A stretch of 64,000 nt of DNA from an uncultured Clostridium sp. (GCA_947253885.1 CAMYAO010000008.1:11113-75112); one strand, 5' to 3'; shown: positions 8,421 through 17,475, counted from the stretch's first letter. Notes: generated from the sequence alone by a model not told the origin. Made by a program: numbers and translations.

Positions 8421-9584
8421 ATGAATAAAAAAGATATTTCGGAGATAAAGAAACTGTTTACAAGAGAGAAAAGCTGTATTACCAGAATTGCCGGCTGTTA
8501 TGTAAGTGCGGAAAAAGAGAAGATACTGCAGTTTAAAGAAGCGTTTTCATCTGTTCCGGAAGAGGAGATGTATAAGTATTTCGATATTTTCCGGAAAGGT
8601 TTATCCGGAACAATCGGAAAAAATCTTTTAAATATGGAATTTCCTCTAAATCAGGAATTGGAGGAGGGAAAGCAGACAGAACTCCTGGCGTTAAAGGACA
8701 GTGAATTAAAAAACGAGGAATTGCTGGATGCTTTTTACGATAAAATGATAGAAACATATATTCATCCGGAAAACTATCTGATTCTGCTGATTCACGGTAT
8801 CTATGATATTCCGCTCAAAACAAGCGACGGGATAGAAAATGAAGATGCATCTGACTATGTGTATTCCTTTATCAGCTGTTATCTGTGTCCGGTGCATCTG
8901 ACAAAAGGCGGTCTTGTATATAACGCTGAAGAAAACAGAATTACGGATCGATTAAGAGACTGGATCGTTGATATGCCGGAACAGGCATTTTTGTTTCCTA
9001 CCTTCAATGACAGAAATACCGATCTTCACAGCTTGTTGTACTATACAAAAAAATCGGAAGTGATTGCCGAGGAGATCATGGAGGATATTTTGGGCTGTGT
9101 TCAACCGATTACGGCAGGGATTCAAAAAGAATCTTTCCAGGCAATTGTGGAGGAAGCATTGGGAGACGAGTGTGTGTATGAAGTGGTTCGCAATCTTCAT
9201 GAAACAATCCATGAGATGATAGAAGAGGAAAAGGACAATCCGGATCCGGTTGTTTTGGATAAAACAGATTTAAAACATTTATTGCAAAGAAGTGGAGCGC
9301 CGGAAGAGGCTTTAGAGGTTTTTGAAGAAAAATACACGGAGCATATGGGCGATCATCAGAAAGTACTGGCAAAAAATATTACAGAAACAAAGAAATTTGA
9401 GGTGACCGCAAGTGATGTGATTGTAAAGGTAAATCCGGAACGTGCAGACCTTGTGGAAACAAAAATTATTGACGGAAAGCGTTGCTTGGTTATCGAATTA
9501 AATGATGCGGTTGCAGTAAACGGAATTCACATATTACCGGAGCGAGAAGAAAATGAAGAAGGAAACGTATCTGAGACTGTCTGA
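8421..9584 (+). CDS. DUF4317 family protein
   Basis: A 387-residue soluble acidic protein without signal peptide or membrane spans. Its opening (MNKKDISEIKKLFTREKSCI, then RIAGCYV) and length match the DUF4317 family, which is common in Lachnospiraceae and other Clostridia. No catalytic motif is recognised and the function is unknown. Its end overlaps the PAP2 gene by 32 nt, suggesting cotranscription. Confidence 0.85.
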   Translation: MNKKDISEIKKLFTREKSCITRIAGCYVSAEKEKILQFKEAFSSVPEEEMYKYFDIFRKGLSGTIGKNLLNMEFPLNQELEEGKQTELLALKDSELKNEELLDAFYDKMIETYIHPENYLILLIHGIYDIPLKTSDGIENEDASDYVYSFISCYLCPVHLTKGGLVYNAEENRITDRLRDWIVDMPEQAFLFPTFNDRNTDLHSLLYYTKKSEVIAEEIMEDILGCVQPITAGIQKESFQAIVEEALGDECVYEVVRNLHETIHEMIEEEKDNPDPVVLDKTDLKHLLQRSGAPEEALEVFEEKYTEHMGDHQKVLAKNITETKKFEVTASDVIVKVNPERADLVETKIIDGKRCLVIELNDAVAVNGIHILPEREENEEGNVSETV

Positions 9585-10047
9585 GTTTATACGGTCTTCC
9601 GGAAAAAGAGAGAAGATCGTTCAATGGCTGAATCGGTGGATTACCCGATTGGTGTCTGTGCTATATGTCGGATTACTTGTGATGCTGGCGGTACGATCGG
9701 ACAGTAGGATCTGGAGGGCGATTGCAGTTCCGGGCTTGGGATTTTTAATCGTTACCGTAATGAGAAAATGGATAGGAGCAAGACGCCCTTATGAAATATG
9801 GCAGATCCGACCGCTGATTGAAAAAGATACTGTTCGTAAATCGTTTCCGAGTCGGCATGTATTTTCCGTATATGTGATAGGAATGCTGGGCGTATGGATA
9901 CAGCCGGAAGTAGGAGTGATCCTGTTTCTTTTAGGAATTGGTTTGGCAGGAATCCGCGTGATTTCAGGGGTGCACTTTATTCGTGATGTATTGGCGGGTG
10001 CGGCATTTGGAATCTCATGCGGATGGATAGGATTTTATTTGATATGA
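9553..10047 (+). CDS. PAP2 family membrane phosphatase
   Basis: A 164-residue membrane protein of the type 2 phosphatidic acid phosphatase family, with about three to four spans. The three catalytic motifs are present: KWIGARRP, the PSRH block in SFPSRHVFS, and RVISGVHFIRD with the nucleophile-side histidine and the aspartate. Likely substrates are undecaprenyl pyrophosphate, phosphatidylglycerol phosphate or similar lipid phosphates; sequence alone does not choose. Coding overlaps both neighbours (32 nt upstream, ATGA with the SDR gene downstream). Confidence 0.88.
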   Translation: MKKETYLRLSEFIRSSGKREKIVQWLNRWITRLVSVLYVGLLVMLAVRSDSRIWRAIAVPGLGFLIVTVMRKWIGARRPYEIWQIRPLIEKDTVRKSFPSRHVFSVYVIGMLGVWIQPEVGVILFLLGIGLAGIRVISGVHFIRDVLAGAAFGISCGWIGFYLI

Positions 10048-10751
10048 AACATATTTTAGTGACAGGCGCCGCCCACGGAATCGGTCGGGCGATAGCAGAG
10101 GAATTTGCAAAACAACAGGATACTCAGATTTTTGTAAATGCAAGAACTGCAGAAAAAGAATTGATGGAACTGGCAGAGTCTATCTGCGGGATACCTCTAT
10201 TGTATGATCTGTCAAAAGATCGGGAAGTGGAGAAGATGTTTCGGGAAATCGCAGCTTATGGAGACATTGATGTTTTGATCAACAATGCCGGCATCTCCCA
10301 TATCGGCTTATTGCAGGATATGACAATAGAGGATTGGAATCGGGTGATTGCAACTAATCTGACTTCTGTATTTTCCTGTTGCAAAAGAGTGATACCGGCA
10401 ATGGTTCGAAAAGGAGAAGGGAGGATTGTAAATATTTCTTCTGTTTGGGGAGTTGCGGGAGCATCAACAGAGGTGGCATATTCCGCATCTAAAGGAGGAA
10501 TGAACAGTTTTACAAAAGCTTTGGCAAAGGAATTGGCACCGAGTCGTATTACGGTAAACGGAGTTGCCTGCGGAGTGATCGATACGAGAATGAATGCCTG
10601 TTTTTCAGAGGAAGAGAGAGTACAGTTGAAAGAAGAGATTCCTATGGGACGGTTCGGAACAGCACAAGAAGTGGCGAAGCTTGTTTTTGATCTGACACAG
10701 CATTCCTATTTGACCGGACAGATCGTGACATTGGACGGAGGATATCTGTAA
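10044..10751 (+). CDS. Short-chain dehydrogenase/reductase, YmfI/FabG-like
   Basis: A 235-residue NAD(P)-dependent reductase. It has the TGxxxGIG nucleotide motif (VTGAAHGIGRA), NNAG, the catalytic Ser-Tyr-Lys set (SSVWG, YSASK) and the C-terminal LTGQIVTLDGG block. It resembles FabG; the phrases GASTEVAYSASKGG and NGVACGVIDTRMN are closer to the YmfI group, which in some Firmicutes reduces the 5-aminopentanone modification of elongation factor P. No EF-P modification partner is adjacent, and a true fabG lies at 44.5 kb, so this copy is probably not for fatty acid synthesis. Starts at an ATGA overlap with the PAP2 gene. Confidence 0.82.
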   Translation: MKHILVTGAAHGIGRAIAEEFAKQQDTQIFVNARTAEKELMELAESICGIPLLYDLSKDREVEKMFREIAAYGDIDVLINNAGISHIGLLQDMTIEDWNRVIATNLTSVFSCCKRVIPAMVRKGEGRIVNISSVWGVAGASTEVAYSASKGGMNSFTKALAKELAPSRITVNGVACGVIDTRMNACFSEEERVQLKEEIPMGRFGTAQEVAKLVFDLTQHSYLTGQIVTLDGGYL

Positions 10752-10752
10752 T

Positions 10753-11127
10753 CTGCAAGTACCGCGCTCTGCTACTTTTGAAGATCTGGCAGAGAGGCTG
10801 GGAATCAGTGAGGAGAGATTTATCTGTTGTCAGTCTCAGGAGGAATATGCATTGAGACGGCTGGATTGTAATCTGAGAAAGGCGATCAGAAAGCACAATG
10901 TCAGGCAGATAGAGGATTGTATTTCTATCTATAAAGAAAAAAATTATCCGTTTTTCGTTTGTAAAAAACAACATTATTATACCCATTTAGAATTGTTATT
11001 GATACAGATGATTATTCAATGTGATATCGTGCTCGGAGAGATAGAAGAGGCAAGACTCCTGTTAGAAGGTATGCATGATTACAGTGAACGGCTGGATATG
11101 GACTGGGAAAAGCAAGAGATGCTGTGA
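10753..11127 (+). pseudogene. Remnant of an HTH/TPR-type regulator
   Basis: The frame is open from about 10729 to a stop at 11127 but has no ATG; the only usable start is a TTG at 10852 after AGGAGG. Its translation opens with a piece like the end of an XRE-type helix-turn-helix (ATFEDLAERLGIS) and continues with helical, leucine-rich sequence like the TPR part of Rgg/PlcR-type regulators. The DNA-binding N terminus and most of the C terminus are missing. A short functional protein from 10852 (91 residues) cannot be excluded. Confidence 0.5.
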
Positions 11128-11256
11128 AAACGACAAAGCATGCCACTGTGCTAACCAGCCTGTTTTCTGACCAGAACGGTCAGATGAAAGGATAAGCTCA
11201 TCATAAAATAGAAAAAAACGGAATTACATAGCATTTGGAGAAAATCCATTTTTTTA

Positions 11257-11285
11257 TTCACAAAAATAAAAAAAAAAGGTATCAT
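11257..11285 (+). promoter_or_regulatory. Promoter of ddl-murF
   Basis: TTCACA (11257-11262) and TATCAT (11280-11285) are separated by 17 A-rich nt, 31 nt before the ddl start. Confidence 0.55.
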
Positions 11286-11316
11286 AAAGGATAACGATTA
11301 TAAAGGAGTGGAGAAA

Positions 11317-12384
11317 ATGGATATAGTAGTATTAGCAGGCGGACTCAGTACAGAACGGGATGTTTCCTTTGTAACAGGGGAAAAAGTATCAGATGCCTTA
11401 AAGCAAAAGGAGCACCGGGTAATCCTTCTGGATGTTTTTATGGGATACCGGGATGCACCTTGTGATGTAACCGGGATTTTTGAAAAAGCAACAGAAATTT
11501 CCGTTCAAGTGGGGGAAATTTCTACAAACAAACCGGATCTGGCAAAGGTAAAGGCGATGCGAAAGGATCAGTCGGACTGCTTTTTCGGACCGAATGTAAT
11601 TGATATCTGCACACAGGCGGATATTGTATTTATGGCACTCCATGGAGAAAACGGAGAAAACGGTAAGATTCAGGCGGTGTTTGATCTGTTCGGTATCAAA
11701 TACACCGGAACGGGATATTTAAGCAGTGCATTGGCAATGGATAAGTCTTATACGAAACAACTGTTTCAGCTCCATCATATTCCTACTCCTAAAGGTATGT
11801 GGCTTTACAGAAAAGATGAAAAGGTTATCCCACATGACAGGGGATTTTCCTATCCGGTTGTAGTAAAACCGATGTGTGGCGGCTCCAGTATAGGAGTATC
11901 GATTGCAAGAAATGAGCAGGAATATAATGCTGCAGTAAAAGAAGCGTTTGAAATGGAAGACGGAATTATTGTAGAAGAATACGTAAAAGGACGGGAATTC
12001 GCGATCAGTGTATTAGAAGGAAAGGCACTTCCTATTATTGAAATTGCACCTTTGGAAGGATTTTATGACTATAAGAATAAGTACAAGGTGGGATCGGCAG
12101 TAGAGACCTGTCCGGCGGAACTGTCGGAAGCAGTGACATTGCGTATGCAGGAGATTGCGGTAAAAGCAGCAGACGTATTGGGGCTGGATACTTATTCCAG
12201 GCTGGATTTTCTGTTAAATGAGCAGGAAGAAATCTTTTGTTTAGAGGCAAATACACTTCCGGGAATGACTCCGACCAGTCTGCTTCCTCAGGAGGCTGTA
12301 GCAATCGGAATAGAGTTTCCGGAACTGTGTGAGCGGTTGATTGAAATTTCTATGAAGAAATATGAAGAGGGGCTCAGTGTATGA
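11317..12384 (+). CDS. ddl: D-alanine--D-alanine ligase
   Basis: An ATP-grasp ligase of 355 residues that makes D-Ala-D-Ala for peptidoglycan. Visible blocks are the N-terminal LAGGLSTERDVS, FMALHGENGENG, KPMCGGSSIGVS, EEYVKGREFAISVL, and the metal-binding end YSRLDFLL plus EANTLPGMTPTSL. The ATG at 11317 is chosen for its AAGGAG site 8 nt upstream, over a GTG at 11308 that sits inside that site. It overlaps murF by ATGA, so the enzyme making the dipeptide and the enzyme adding it are translated together. Confidence 0.95.
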   Translation: MDIVVLAGGLSTERDVSFVTGEKVSDALKQKEHRVILLDVFMGYRDAPCDVTGIFEKATEISVQVGEISTNKPDLAKVKAMRKDQSDCFFGPNVIDICTQADIVFMALHGENGENGKIQAVFDLFGIKYTGTGYLSSALAMDKSYTKQLFQLHHIPTPKGMWLYRKDEKVIPHDRGFSYPVVVKPMCGGSSIGVSIARNEQEYNAAVKEAFEMEDGIIVEEYVKGREFAISVLEGKALPIIEIAPLEGFYDYKNKYKVGSAVETCPAELSEAVTLRMQEIAVKAADVLGLDTYSRLDFLLNEQEEIFCLEANTLPGMTPTSLLPQEAVAIGIEFPELCERLIEISMKKYEEGLSV

Positions 12385-13769
12385 AAGGTTTGACGATTCG
12401 GGCTGTGGCAGAAGCCTGTAACGGAACATTCTTCGGATCGGAAGAGGTACTGGAGAAAGAGATTGATCATGTAGTAATTGACAGTCGGAAAGCGGAAAAA
12501 GATGCACTGTTTATTGCGATTAAAGGAGAGAGAGCAGACGGTCACAGTTTTATTCCGCAGGTATTCGCCGCCGGTGCCGCATTGGTGGTCAGTGAGAAAC
12601 AATTGGAGAATCCGGATGGACCGTATATTCTGGTAGATTCTTCCGAACAGGCATTAAAACAGATTGCGGAATATTATCGTTCGACTTTGGATATTCCTGT
12701 TATCGGTGTGACCGGAAGTGTAGGAAAGACCAGTACAAAAGAAATGATTGCCTCGGTTTTGGAGCAGCGTTTTTCTGTATTAAAAACAGAGGGAAATTTT
12801 AATAATGAGATCGGCATGCCTCTTACACTGTTAAGGATTCGCTCTTATCATGAAGTGGCGGTTGTGGAGATGGGAATCTCCGACTTTGGAGAAATGCATC
12901 GTCTGGCAAAGATTGCAAAACCGGATATTTGCGTATTAACCAATATCGGACAGGCACACTTAGAAAACTTAAAAACAAGAGACGGAATCCTTAAAGCTAA
13001 ATCGGAGATATTTGATTTCATCAAGGAAGATGCAACTATTATACTGAACGGAAATGATGATAAGCTGTCTATGATTCATCAGGTAAAAGGTATTACACCG
13101 TTACGCTATTTCGTAGAAGACGGAAGTGCAAAAAGACAGGCGGATCAGTGTTATCAGGTAATTGCAGAGAAGATAGCAGATCATGGTCTGGAAGGGATTA
13201 ATATGACATTATCATTTGAGGATACGGCTTATTCCGTAAGAGAGCCGATTCCGGGAATGCATAATGTATATAATGCCTGTGCAGCAGCCCTGATTGCAAG
13301 AAAGCTGGGGTTAACAAAAGAAGAGATTTTACGAGGGATTTCTTCTGCAAAAACGATTTCAGGACGGACGAATATCCTAACATTGAAAAACGGAATTACA
13401 CTGATCGATGATTGTTATAATGCAAATCCGATTTCCATGAAGGCTTCCATAGAAGTATTGGCAAACTCTTCCGGAAGGAAAATTGCGGTTTTGGGAGACA
13501 TGGGAGAACTCGGAGAGGAAGAGGCGGAGCTTCACAGAGAAGTGGGACGTTTTGTTGCCGAAAAGGGAATTGATGTGTTGTATGCGACCGGTGATTTATC
13601 CGGATATATGATAGAGGCTGCAAAAGGAATAGAATGTAAACGGCATTTCTCAACCCGAAAGGATTTAGTGGCAGAACTGTCCGGTATTCTTCAAGAGGGA
13701 GATATTGTTTTGATAAAGGCTTCCCATTTTATGGAGTTTGATAAGATCGTATCTGCCTTACAAAAATAA
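12381..13769 (+). CDS. murF: UDP-MurNAc-tripeptide--D-Ala-D-Ala ligase (MurF)
   Basis: A 462-residue Mur ligase that adds D-Ala-D-Ala to the UDP-MurNAc-tripeptide in the cytoplasm. It shows the N-terminal uridine-binding region (DSRKAEKDALFIAIKGERADGH), the ATP-binding loop VTGSVGKTSTKE, the GNFNNEIGMPLTLL block, NIGQAHLE and the C-terminal DDCYNANPISMKAS. It overlaps ddl by four bases and ends before a bidirectional terminator. Confidence 0.95.
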   Translation: MKGLTIRAVAEACNGTFFGSEEVLEKEIDHVVIDSRKAEKDALFIAIKGERADGHSFIPQVFAAGAALVVSEKQLENPDGPYILVDSSEQALKQIAEYYRSTLDIPVIGVTGSVGKTSTKEMIASVLEQRFSVLKTEGNFNNEIGMPLTLLRIRSYHEVAVVEMGISDFGEMHRLAKIAKPDICVLTNIGQAHLENLKTRDGILKAKSEIFDFIKEDATIILNGNDDKLSMIHQVKGITPLRYFVEDGSAKRQADQCYQVIAEKIADHGLEGINMTLSFEDTAYSVREPIPGMHNVYNACAAALIARKLGLTKEEILRGISSAKTISGRTNILTLKNGITLIDDCYNANPISMKASIEVLANSSGRKIAVLGDMGELGEEEAELHREVGRFVAEKGIDVLYATGDLSGYMIEAAKGIECKRHFSTRKDLVAELSGILQEGDIVLIKASHFMEFDKIVSALQK

Positions 13770-13798
13770 AAACCTTCCGATGTTGTGAAATATGAAAT

Positions 13799-13836
13799 GT
13801 ACCCTCTTTACCGGACAAAACCGGTAAGAAGGGTAC
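13799..13836. terminator. Bidirectional terminator, shared hairpin family
   Basis: GTACCC...TTTACCGG pairs with CCGGTAA...GGGTAC between the convergent murF and plsC-like genes. The same hairpin, with few changes, forms the inner stem of the structure at 50-135, so it is a repeated element in this genome. Confidence 0.8.
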
Positions 13837-13861
13837 ATTTTAATATCAGAAGCTTTTTTAT

Positions 13862-14593
13862 TTATATCAGAAGTTTATTTTTTTCAATACTGTTTTCAAT
13901 GATCTGTTTTGTTTTGGAACCCAGTAATTTTTTTTCACTGCGATCCAATTGATCTGTGAAAATAGGATCACAGTATTCGATGATTACATGGGTCGGACGG
14001 ACGCCCAATCCGTTTTCTTTTGCGATGGCAGCAGTGTTGGTAATAGCCATCGGAACAATGGGACAGCCGGTTTTTTCTGCAATCTTGAAACTTCCTTCTT
14101 TAAAAGGAAGAAGAGAGGTTCCTTTGTTTCTGGTTCCTTCGGGAAAGATACAGATGGAAATTCCTTTCTTAATATAAGAGATTGCCGTTAAAATGGTCTG
14201 CAAGCTCTGCTTGACATCTTCTCGGTTCATAAAGAGACAATAAAGACGTTTCATCCAGGTTTTCAGCAGAGGGACTTTTCCGATGCTGTCTTTTGCAATG
14301 TAACCGGTTCGATTCCGGCAAAGGGAATAGCCGATAATAATATCAAAATAACTGCTGTGGTTGCATGCATAGAGTACCGGTCTGTCAGCAGGAATTTTTT
14401 CCTGCCCGATAACGGTTACTCGAATACCGCATATTTTATAGATGACACGAAATGCCCATTGTACCATTCGTAAACTGGAATAATCCCGTTTTTCGGGATA
14501 CTTTTTTCCTATCAGATACTCCACTCCTAATACGGGAATGCCTAAAATTAAATATAAAAATGCAAATAGAATGGATAAAATTGCTCGAATCAT
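13862..14593 (-). CDS. plsC: 1-acyl-sn-glycerol-3-phosphate acyltransferase (PlsC)
   Basis: A 243-residue membrane-associated acyltransferase that makes phosphatidic acid from lysophosphatidic acid. It has an N-terminal hydrophobic segment, the catalytic HX4D motif (NHSSYFD), the glycerol-phosphate binding block FPEGTRNKG, and the third motif PIVPMAI. Length and motif order are normal for PlsC. Monocistronic, convergent with murF. The exact acyl donor (acyl-ACP or acyl-CoA) is not visible. Confidence 0.9.
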   Translation of the reverse strand: MIRAILSILFAFLYLILGIPVLGVEYLIGKKYPEKRDYSSLRMVQWAFRVIYKICGIRVTVIGQEKIPADRPVLYACNHSSYFDIIIGYSLCRNRTGYIAKDSIGKVPLLKTWMKRLYCLFMNREDVKQSLQTILTAISYIKKGISICIFPEGTRNKGTSLLPFKEGSFKIAEKTGCPIVPMAITNTAAIAKENGLGVRPTHVIIEYCDPIFTDQLDRSEKKLLGSKTKQIIENSIEKNKLLI

Positions 14594-14709
14594 ATGGTTC
14601 CTCCTAAAATTATTATGAGCTTTGAGAAAGCCCGTTCCTTAGTATATCAGATATATCCCTGAAAATATTACATAAATGTTACAATCTGTTTCAAAAAAAT
14701 ATCTTTTTG

Positions 14710-14738
14710 TTGAAAAATGTCACAAGTAGTGATATAAT
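14710..14738 (+). promoter_or_regulatory. Promoter of the NlpC/P60 gene
   Basis: TTGAAA (14710-14715), 17 nt, TATAAT (14733-14738); a near-consensus promoter with a 53-nt leader. Confidence 0.75.
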
Positions 14739-14790
14739 TGATACAAGTCAGCAAAAAAAGAGTATTTATGAATATAAGGAGTTTGGTTAC

Positions 14791-15948
14791 ATGAGAAAAA
14801 GATTGGTCATGTTTGCATTGGCGGGCTTGATGCTGTTTACCAGTACACCGACGGCAATGGCATCCAAGTATGATGACAATGTAAAAAAGATTGAGTCTCA
14901 GAAAAATGCATTACAAAAGCAGATTGATGCATTGGACAGTGATTTGGTTGGTGTTTTGGCTGATATGAATATTGTAAAGAAAGAGATTTCTGATACAAAA
15001 AAAGAATTGGCTGAATCTAAAGAAAAGCTTGCAGCAGCAGAGAAGAAAGAAGAAAAGCAGTATAGTGATATGAAGAAGCGTATCAAGTACATGTATGAGA
15101 ATGATGAAACTTCTTATCTTTCCGCTATTTTAGAGTCAAAGAGTATTTCAGATGTTATCAATAAAGTAAAGTATTTTTCCGAGATGTATTCTTCTGACCG
15201 TAAGTTGTTAAAAGAGTATAAAGAGACAAAGAACGAAGTTGCCGAACTGGTAGAAAAGGTTCAGGATAAAAAAGATACTTTAACAGAGACACAGGAATCA
15301 TACGAAAAGCAGAAAGCGAAGCTGAAGAGTACGCTTAGTGAAAAGAAGAAGAGTATGAAAGACTACTCTGTGAAATTAAAGAAAGCAAAAGAACTTGCAG
15401 CAGAGTATGCGAGAAAAGTTGCAGAGCAGCAGGCAGAGGCAAGACGTCAGGCGGCGGCAGCGGCTGCAAGACGAAGAGCGGCAGCGGCGGCAACCAGCAG
15501 TCAAGATCGTTCGGATAACAGTTCGGATGATTCCAATAACTCCGGCAGTTCTTCCAACAGCAGTTCTCCTTCTATCGGAACTACCAATGCTTCAGGAAGC
15601 GGAAGCGCAGTAGTTTCTTACGGAGCACAGTTTGTCGGAAATAAATATGTCTGGGGTGGAACCAGTTTGACAGACGGATGTGACTGTTCCGGATTTGTTA
15701 TGCAGGTGTACGCACACTTTGGAGTATCTCTTCCAAGAACTTCTCAGGCAATGAGAAGTGTAGGACGTGAGGTATCAGCATCGGATATTCAGCCGGGTGA
15801 TATCGTATGTTATTCCGGACATGTAGGAATCTATGCAGGAAACGGTCAGTTATTAAATGCCAGCAATTCCGCACCATATCCAAGAGGTGGTATTAAATAT
15901 CAGAGCTGGACATACCGCTCTTATATTACCATCCGTCGTATTTTCTAG
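14791..15948 (+). CDS. Secreted NlpC/P60 peptidoglycan hydrolase with coiled coil
   Basis: A 385-residue exported wall hydrolase. After a signal peptide (cut near AMA-S) comes a long coiled coil (about residues 25-215, Lys/Glu-rich heptads like PcsB/CwlO proteins), an Ala-rich then Ser/Asn-rich linker, and a C-terminal NlpC/P60 domain with catalytic CDCSGF, GHVGIY and a following polar NAS. This family cuts D-Glu-to-diamino-acid bonds in stem peptides, often under FtsEX control. Start ATG 14791 has AAGGAG 8 nt upstream; an upstream in-frame TTG at 14707 would cover the promoter. Strong promoter and own terminator indicate a single-gene unit. Confidence 0.92.
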   Translation: MRKRLVMFALAGLMLFTSTPTAMASKYDDNVKKIESQKNALQKQIDALDSDLVGVLADMNIVKKEISDTKKELAESKEKLAAAEKKEEKQYSDMKKRIKYMYENDETSYLSAILESKSISDVINKVKYFSEMYSSDRKLLKEYKETKNEVAELVEKVQDKKDTLTETQESYEKQKAKLKSTLSEKKKSMKDYSVKLKKAKELAAEYARKVAEQQAEARRQAAAAAARRRAAAAATSSQDRSDNSSDDSNNSGSSSNSSSPSIGTTNASGSGSAVVSYGAQFVGNKYVWGGTSLTDGCDCSGFVMQVYAHFGVSLPRTSQAMRSVGREVSASDIQPGDIVCYSGHVGIYAGNGQLLNASNSAPYPRGGIKYQSWTYRSYITIRRIF

Positions 15949-15963
15949 TAAAATAAAACTTAT

Positions 15964-16001
15964 AAAAACTTGAATGTCTGAAATCAGTCATTCAAGTTTT
16001 T
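15964..16001 (+). terminator. Terminator of the NlpC/P60 gene
   Basis: AAAAACTTGAATG and CATTCAAGTTTTT form a perfect 13-bp stem with a 12-nt loop, then more T. Confidence 0.92.
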
Positions 16002-16106
16002 TTGCATAACAGAGAGTGTTATGAGACAATATCATTGAGGAGCGCCGAGAATTGTTTTATAATAGCTGAGTTGTTAAATGTATATGGTAAAGTTAGGAGT
16101 ATAGAA

Positions 16107-16550
16107 ATGAAAGTTTCCACAAAAGGACGCTATGCATTACGTCTCATGATCGACCTCGGGATGAACGGTGGAATTGATGAGTATATTTCATTAAAAGATA
16201 TTTCGGGACGTCAGAATATATCCGTGAAGTACCTGGAACAGATTGTAACACCGCTTCATCGTGCCGGATTGGTTCGAAGCATTCGAGGTGCTCAGGGAGG
16301 CTATCGCTTGACCAGAGAGCCTAAGAAGTACACAAGCGGAGATATACTGAGATCCATTGAAGGGAGTTTTGCTCCGATTGCCTGTCTTGAGGGAGATGTC
16401 AATGAATGTCAAAGATATGAGGACTGTGCAACAGTCGGATTTTGGGAAGGAATGTATCGGGCAATCAATGACTATATGGAAAGCGTTACGCTACAGGATT
16501 TGATAGAAGAACATTATAAGAATAGAAATGCAACCTGCAATGATAGATAG
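16107..16550 (+). CDS. Rrf2 family regulator with cysteine cluster
   Basis: A 147-residue IscR/Rrf2-type regulator. The N terminus (MKVSTKGRYALRLMIDLG) and the winged helix (ISVKYLEQIVTPLHRAGLVRSIRGAQGGYRLTR) are typical. Three cysteines (CLEGDVNEC then QRYEDC) occupy the place where IscR ligates a [2Fe-2S] cluster, so it may sense Fe-S status or redox. In Clostridia such a gene often precedes iscS-iscU, but here the next gene is unrelated and on the other strand, so the targets are elsewhere. Confidence 0.9.
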   Translation: MKVSTKGRYALRLMIDLGMNGGIDEYISLKDISGRQNISVKYLEQIVTPLHRAGLVRSIRGAQGGYRLTREPKKYTSGDILRSIEGSFAPIACLEGDVNECQRYEDCATVGFWEGMYRAINDYMESVTLQDLIEEHYKNRNATCNDR

Positions 16551-16568
16551 TGCAGGTTGCATTTTTTT
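16528..16568 (+). terminator. Terminator overlapping the end of the rrf2-like gene
   Basis: ATGCAACCTGCA (16528-16539) pairs perfectly with TGCAGGTTGCAT (16551-16562), followed by a T-run. The left arm lies in the last codons of the gene. Confidence 0.9.
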
Positions 16569-16572
16569 GACT

Positions 16573-17340
16573 TTATTTGGTAGCTTTAATTAAAAATAAC
16601 GGAACCGGATTGTAAAACTCATCTTCCGTCAGATAAATACGATTACTGATAGAAAAATCAATGGAAACGGAACTGAAACCGCTGACCTCCAACGCCTGAA
16701 GATCCCATGACGGACGGTTGCGATAGCTGATCGGAAGTTGCGCCTTGATATGGTCACATTCTCCGAGTAAAGAGGTATCTATTTCCTGATGAACATGATT
16801 ATGAGGAAGCTTGTCTGTGCCGGAAAACTGTTCCAGTCCGTAATTGGCATCAATATTTAATAGCAATCCGCCGGGTTTTAAGACACGATACCATTCCATA
16901 TATGCAATTTCCGGATGAGGAAGTGTCCAGGTAAGGTTTCTTGTTACGAGTACATCAAAAGTTTCTGCCGAATATTGAATCTGTTCTGCATCCATAATAT
17001 GGAATTCAGGATAAATTTTCAGCTTTTCGGAGGATCTTTTTGCCTCTTTGATCATAGAAGAAGTAAGATCAATCCCTGTAACGTGATGTCCCAGCTGTGT
17101 GAGAAAGAAGCTGAAGAAGCCGGAACCACATCCCACATCCAGAATCCGAAGTTGTTTTCCCTTTGGCAGATTGTTTTGCAGTTCCTGAAACCAGCGCAGT
17201 CCTACCGGGCTTTGTAGTTCTTTTAATCTAAGGTTACTGAAATCATGGCTTCGCTTAGACCAATAATTACAGACTTGTGTTTTTGTAGTGGGTTCCTTTA
17301 TATATTCCTCCGATTGAGGGGCAACGACTGATTGTTTCAT
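16573..17340 (-). CDS. Class I SAM-dependent methyltransferase
   Basis: A 255-residue Rossmann-fold methyltransferase. Motif I is ILDVGCGSGFFSFFL, motif II GIDLTSSMI, and the later blocks DVLVTRNLTWTLPHPE and YRVLKPGGLLLNID match the UbiE/Methyltransf_11 type. The substrate is unknown. It shares a 200-bp divergent control region with a nickel/peptide-type ABC transporter, which suggests that it modifies either the transported ligand or a metallophore. That link is inference from position only. Confidence 0.85.
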   Translation of the reverse strand: MKQSVVAPQSEEYIKEPTTKTQVCNYWSKRSHDFSNLRLKELQSPVGLRWFQELQNNLPKGKQLRILDVGCGSGFFSFFLTQLGHHVTGIDLTSSMIKEAKRSSEKLKIYPEFHIMDAEQIQYSAETFDVLVTRNLTWTLPHPEIAYMEWYRVLKPGGLLLNIDANYGLEQFSGTDKLPHNHVHQEIDTSLLGECDHIKAQLPISYRNRPSWDLQALEVSGFSSVSIDFSISNRIYLTEDEFYNPVPLFLIKATK

Positions 17341-17371
17341 AATAATTCCTCTTCTATCCTTTGATTTTACA

Positions 17372-17414
17372 GTTTTCTACTCCTAATTTTAGAAAACACC
17401 ACTTTTTTTTACAA
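17372..17414 (-). promoter_or_regulatory. Methyltransferase promoter with overlapping inverted repeat
   Basis: On the minus strand TTGTAA (17414-17409) and TAAAAT (17391-17386) are 17 nt apart. The -10 lies inside a perfect 8-bp inverted repeat, GTTTTCTA (17372-17379) and TAGAAAAC (17390-17397), a likely operator. Confidence 0.6.
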
Positions 17415-17446
17415 CCTGCAAGGGGGGTTAAAACATAGAAATAGTG

Positions 17447-17475
17447 TTGTTTCAGATAAAAAATTTTGGTAAGAT
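17447..17475 (+). promoter_or_regulatory. Promoter of the ABC transporter operon
   Basis: TTGTTT (17447-17452), 17 nt, TAAGAT (17470-17475), with a 60-nt leader to the first gene. Confidence 0.55.
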
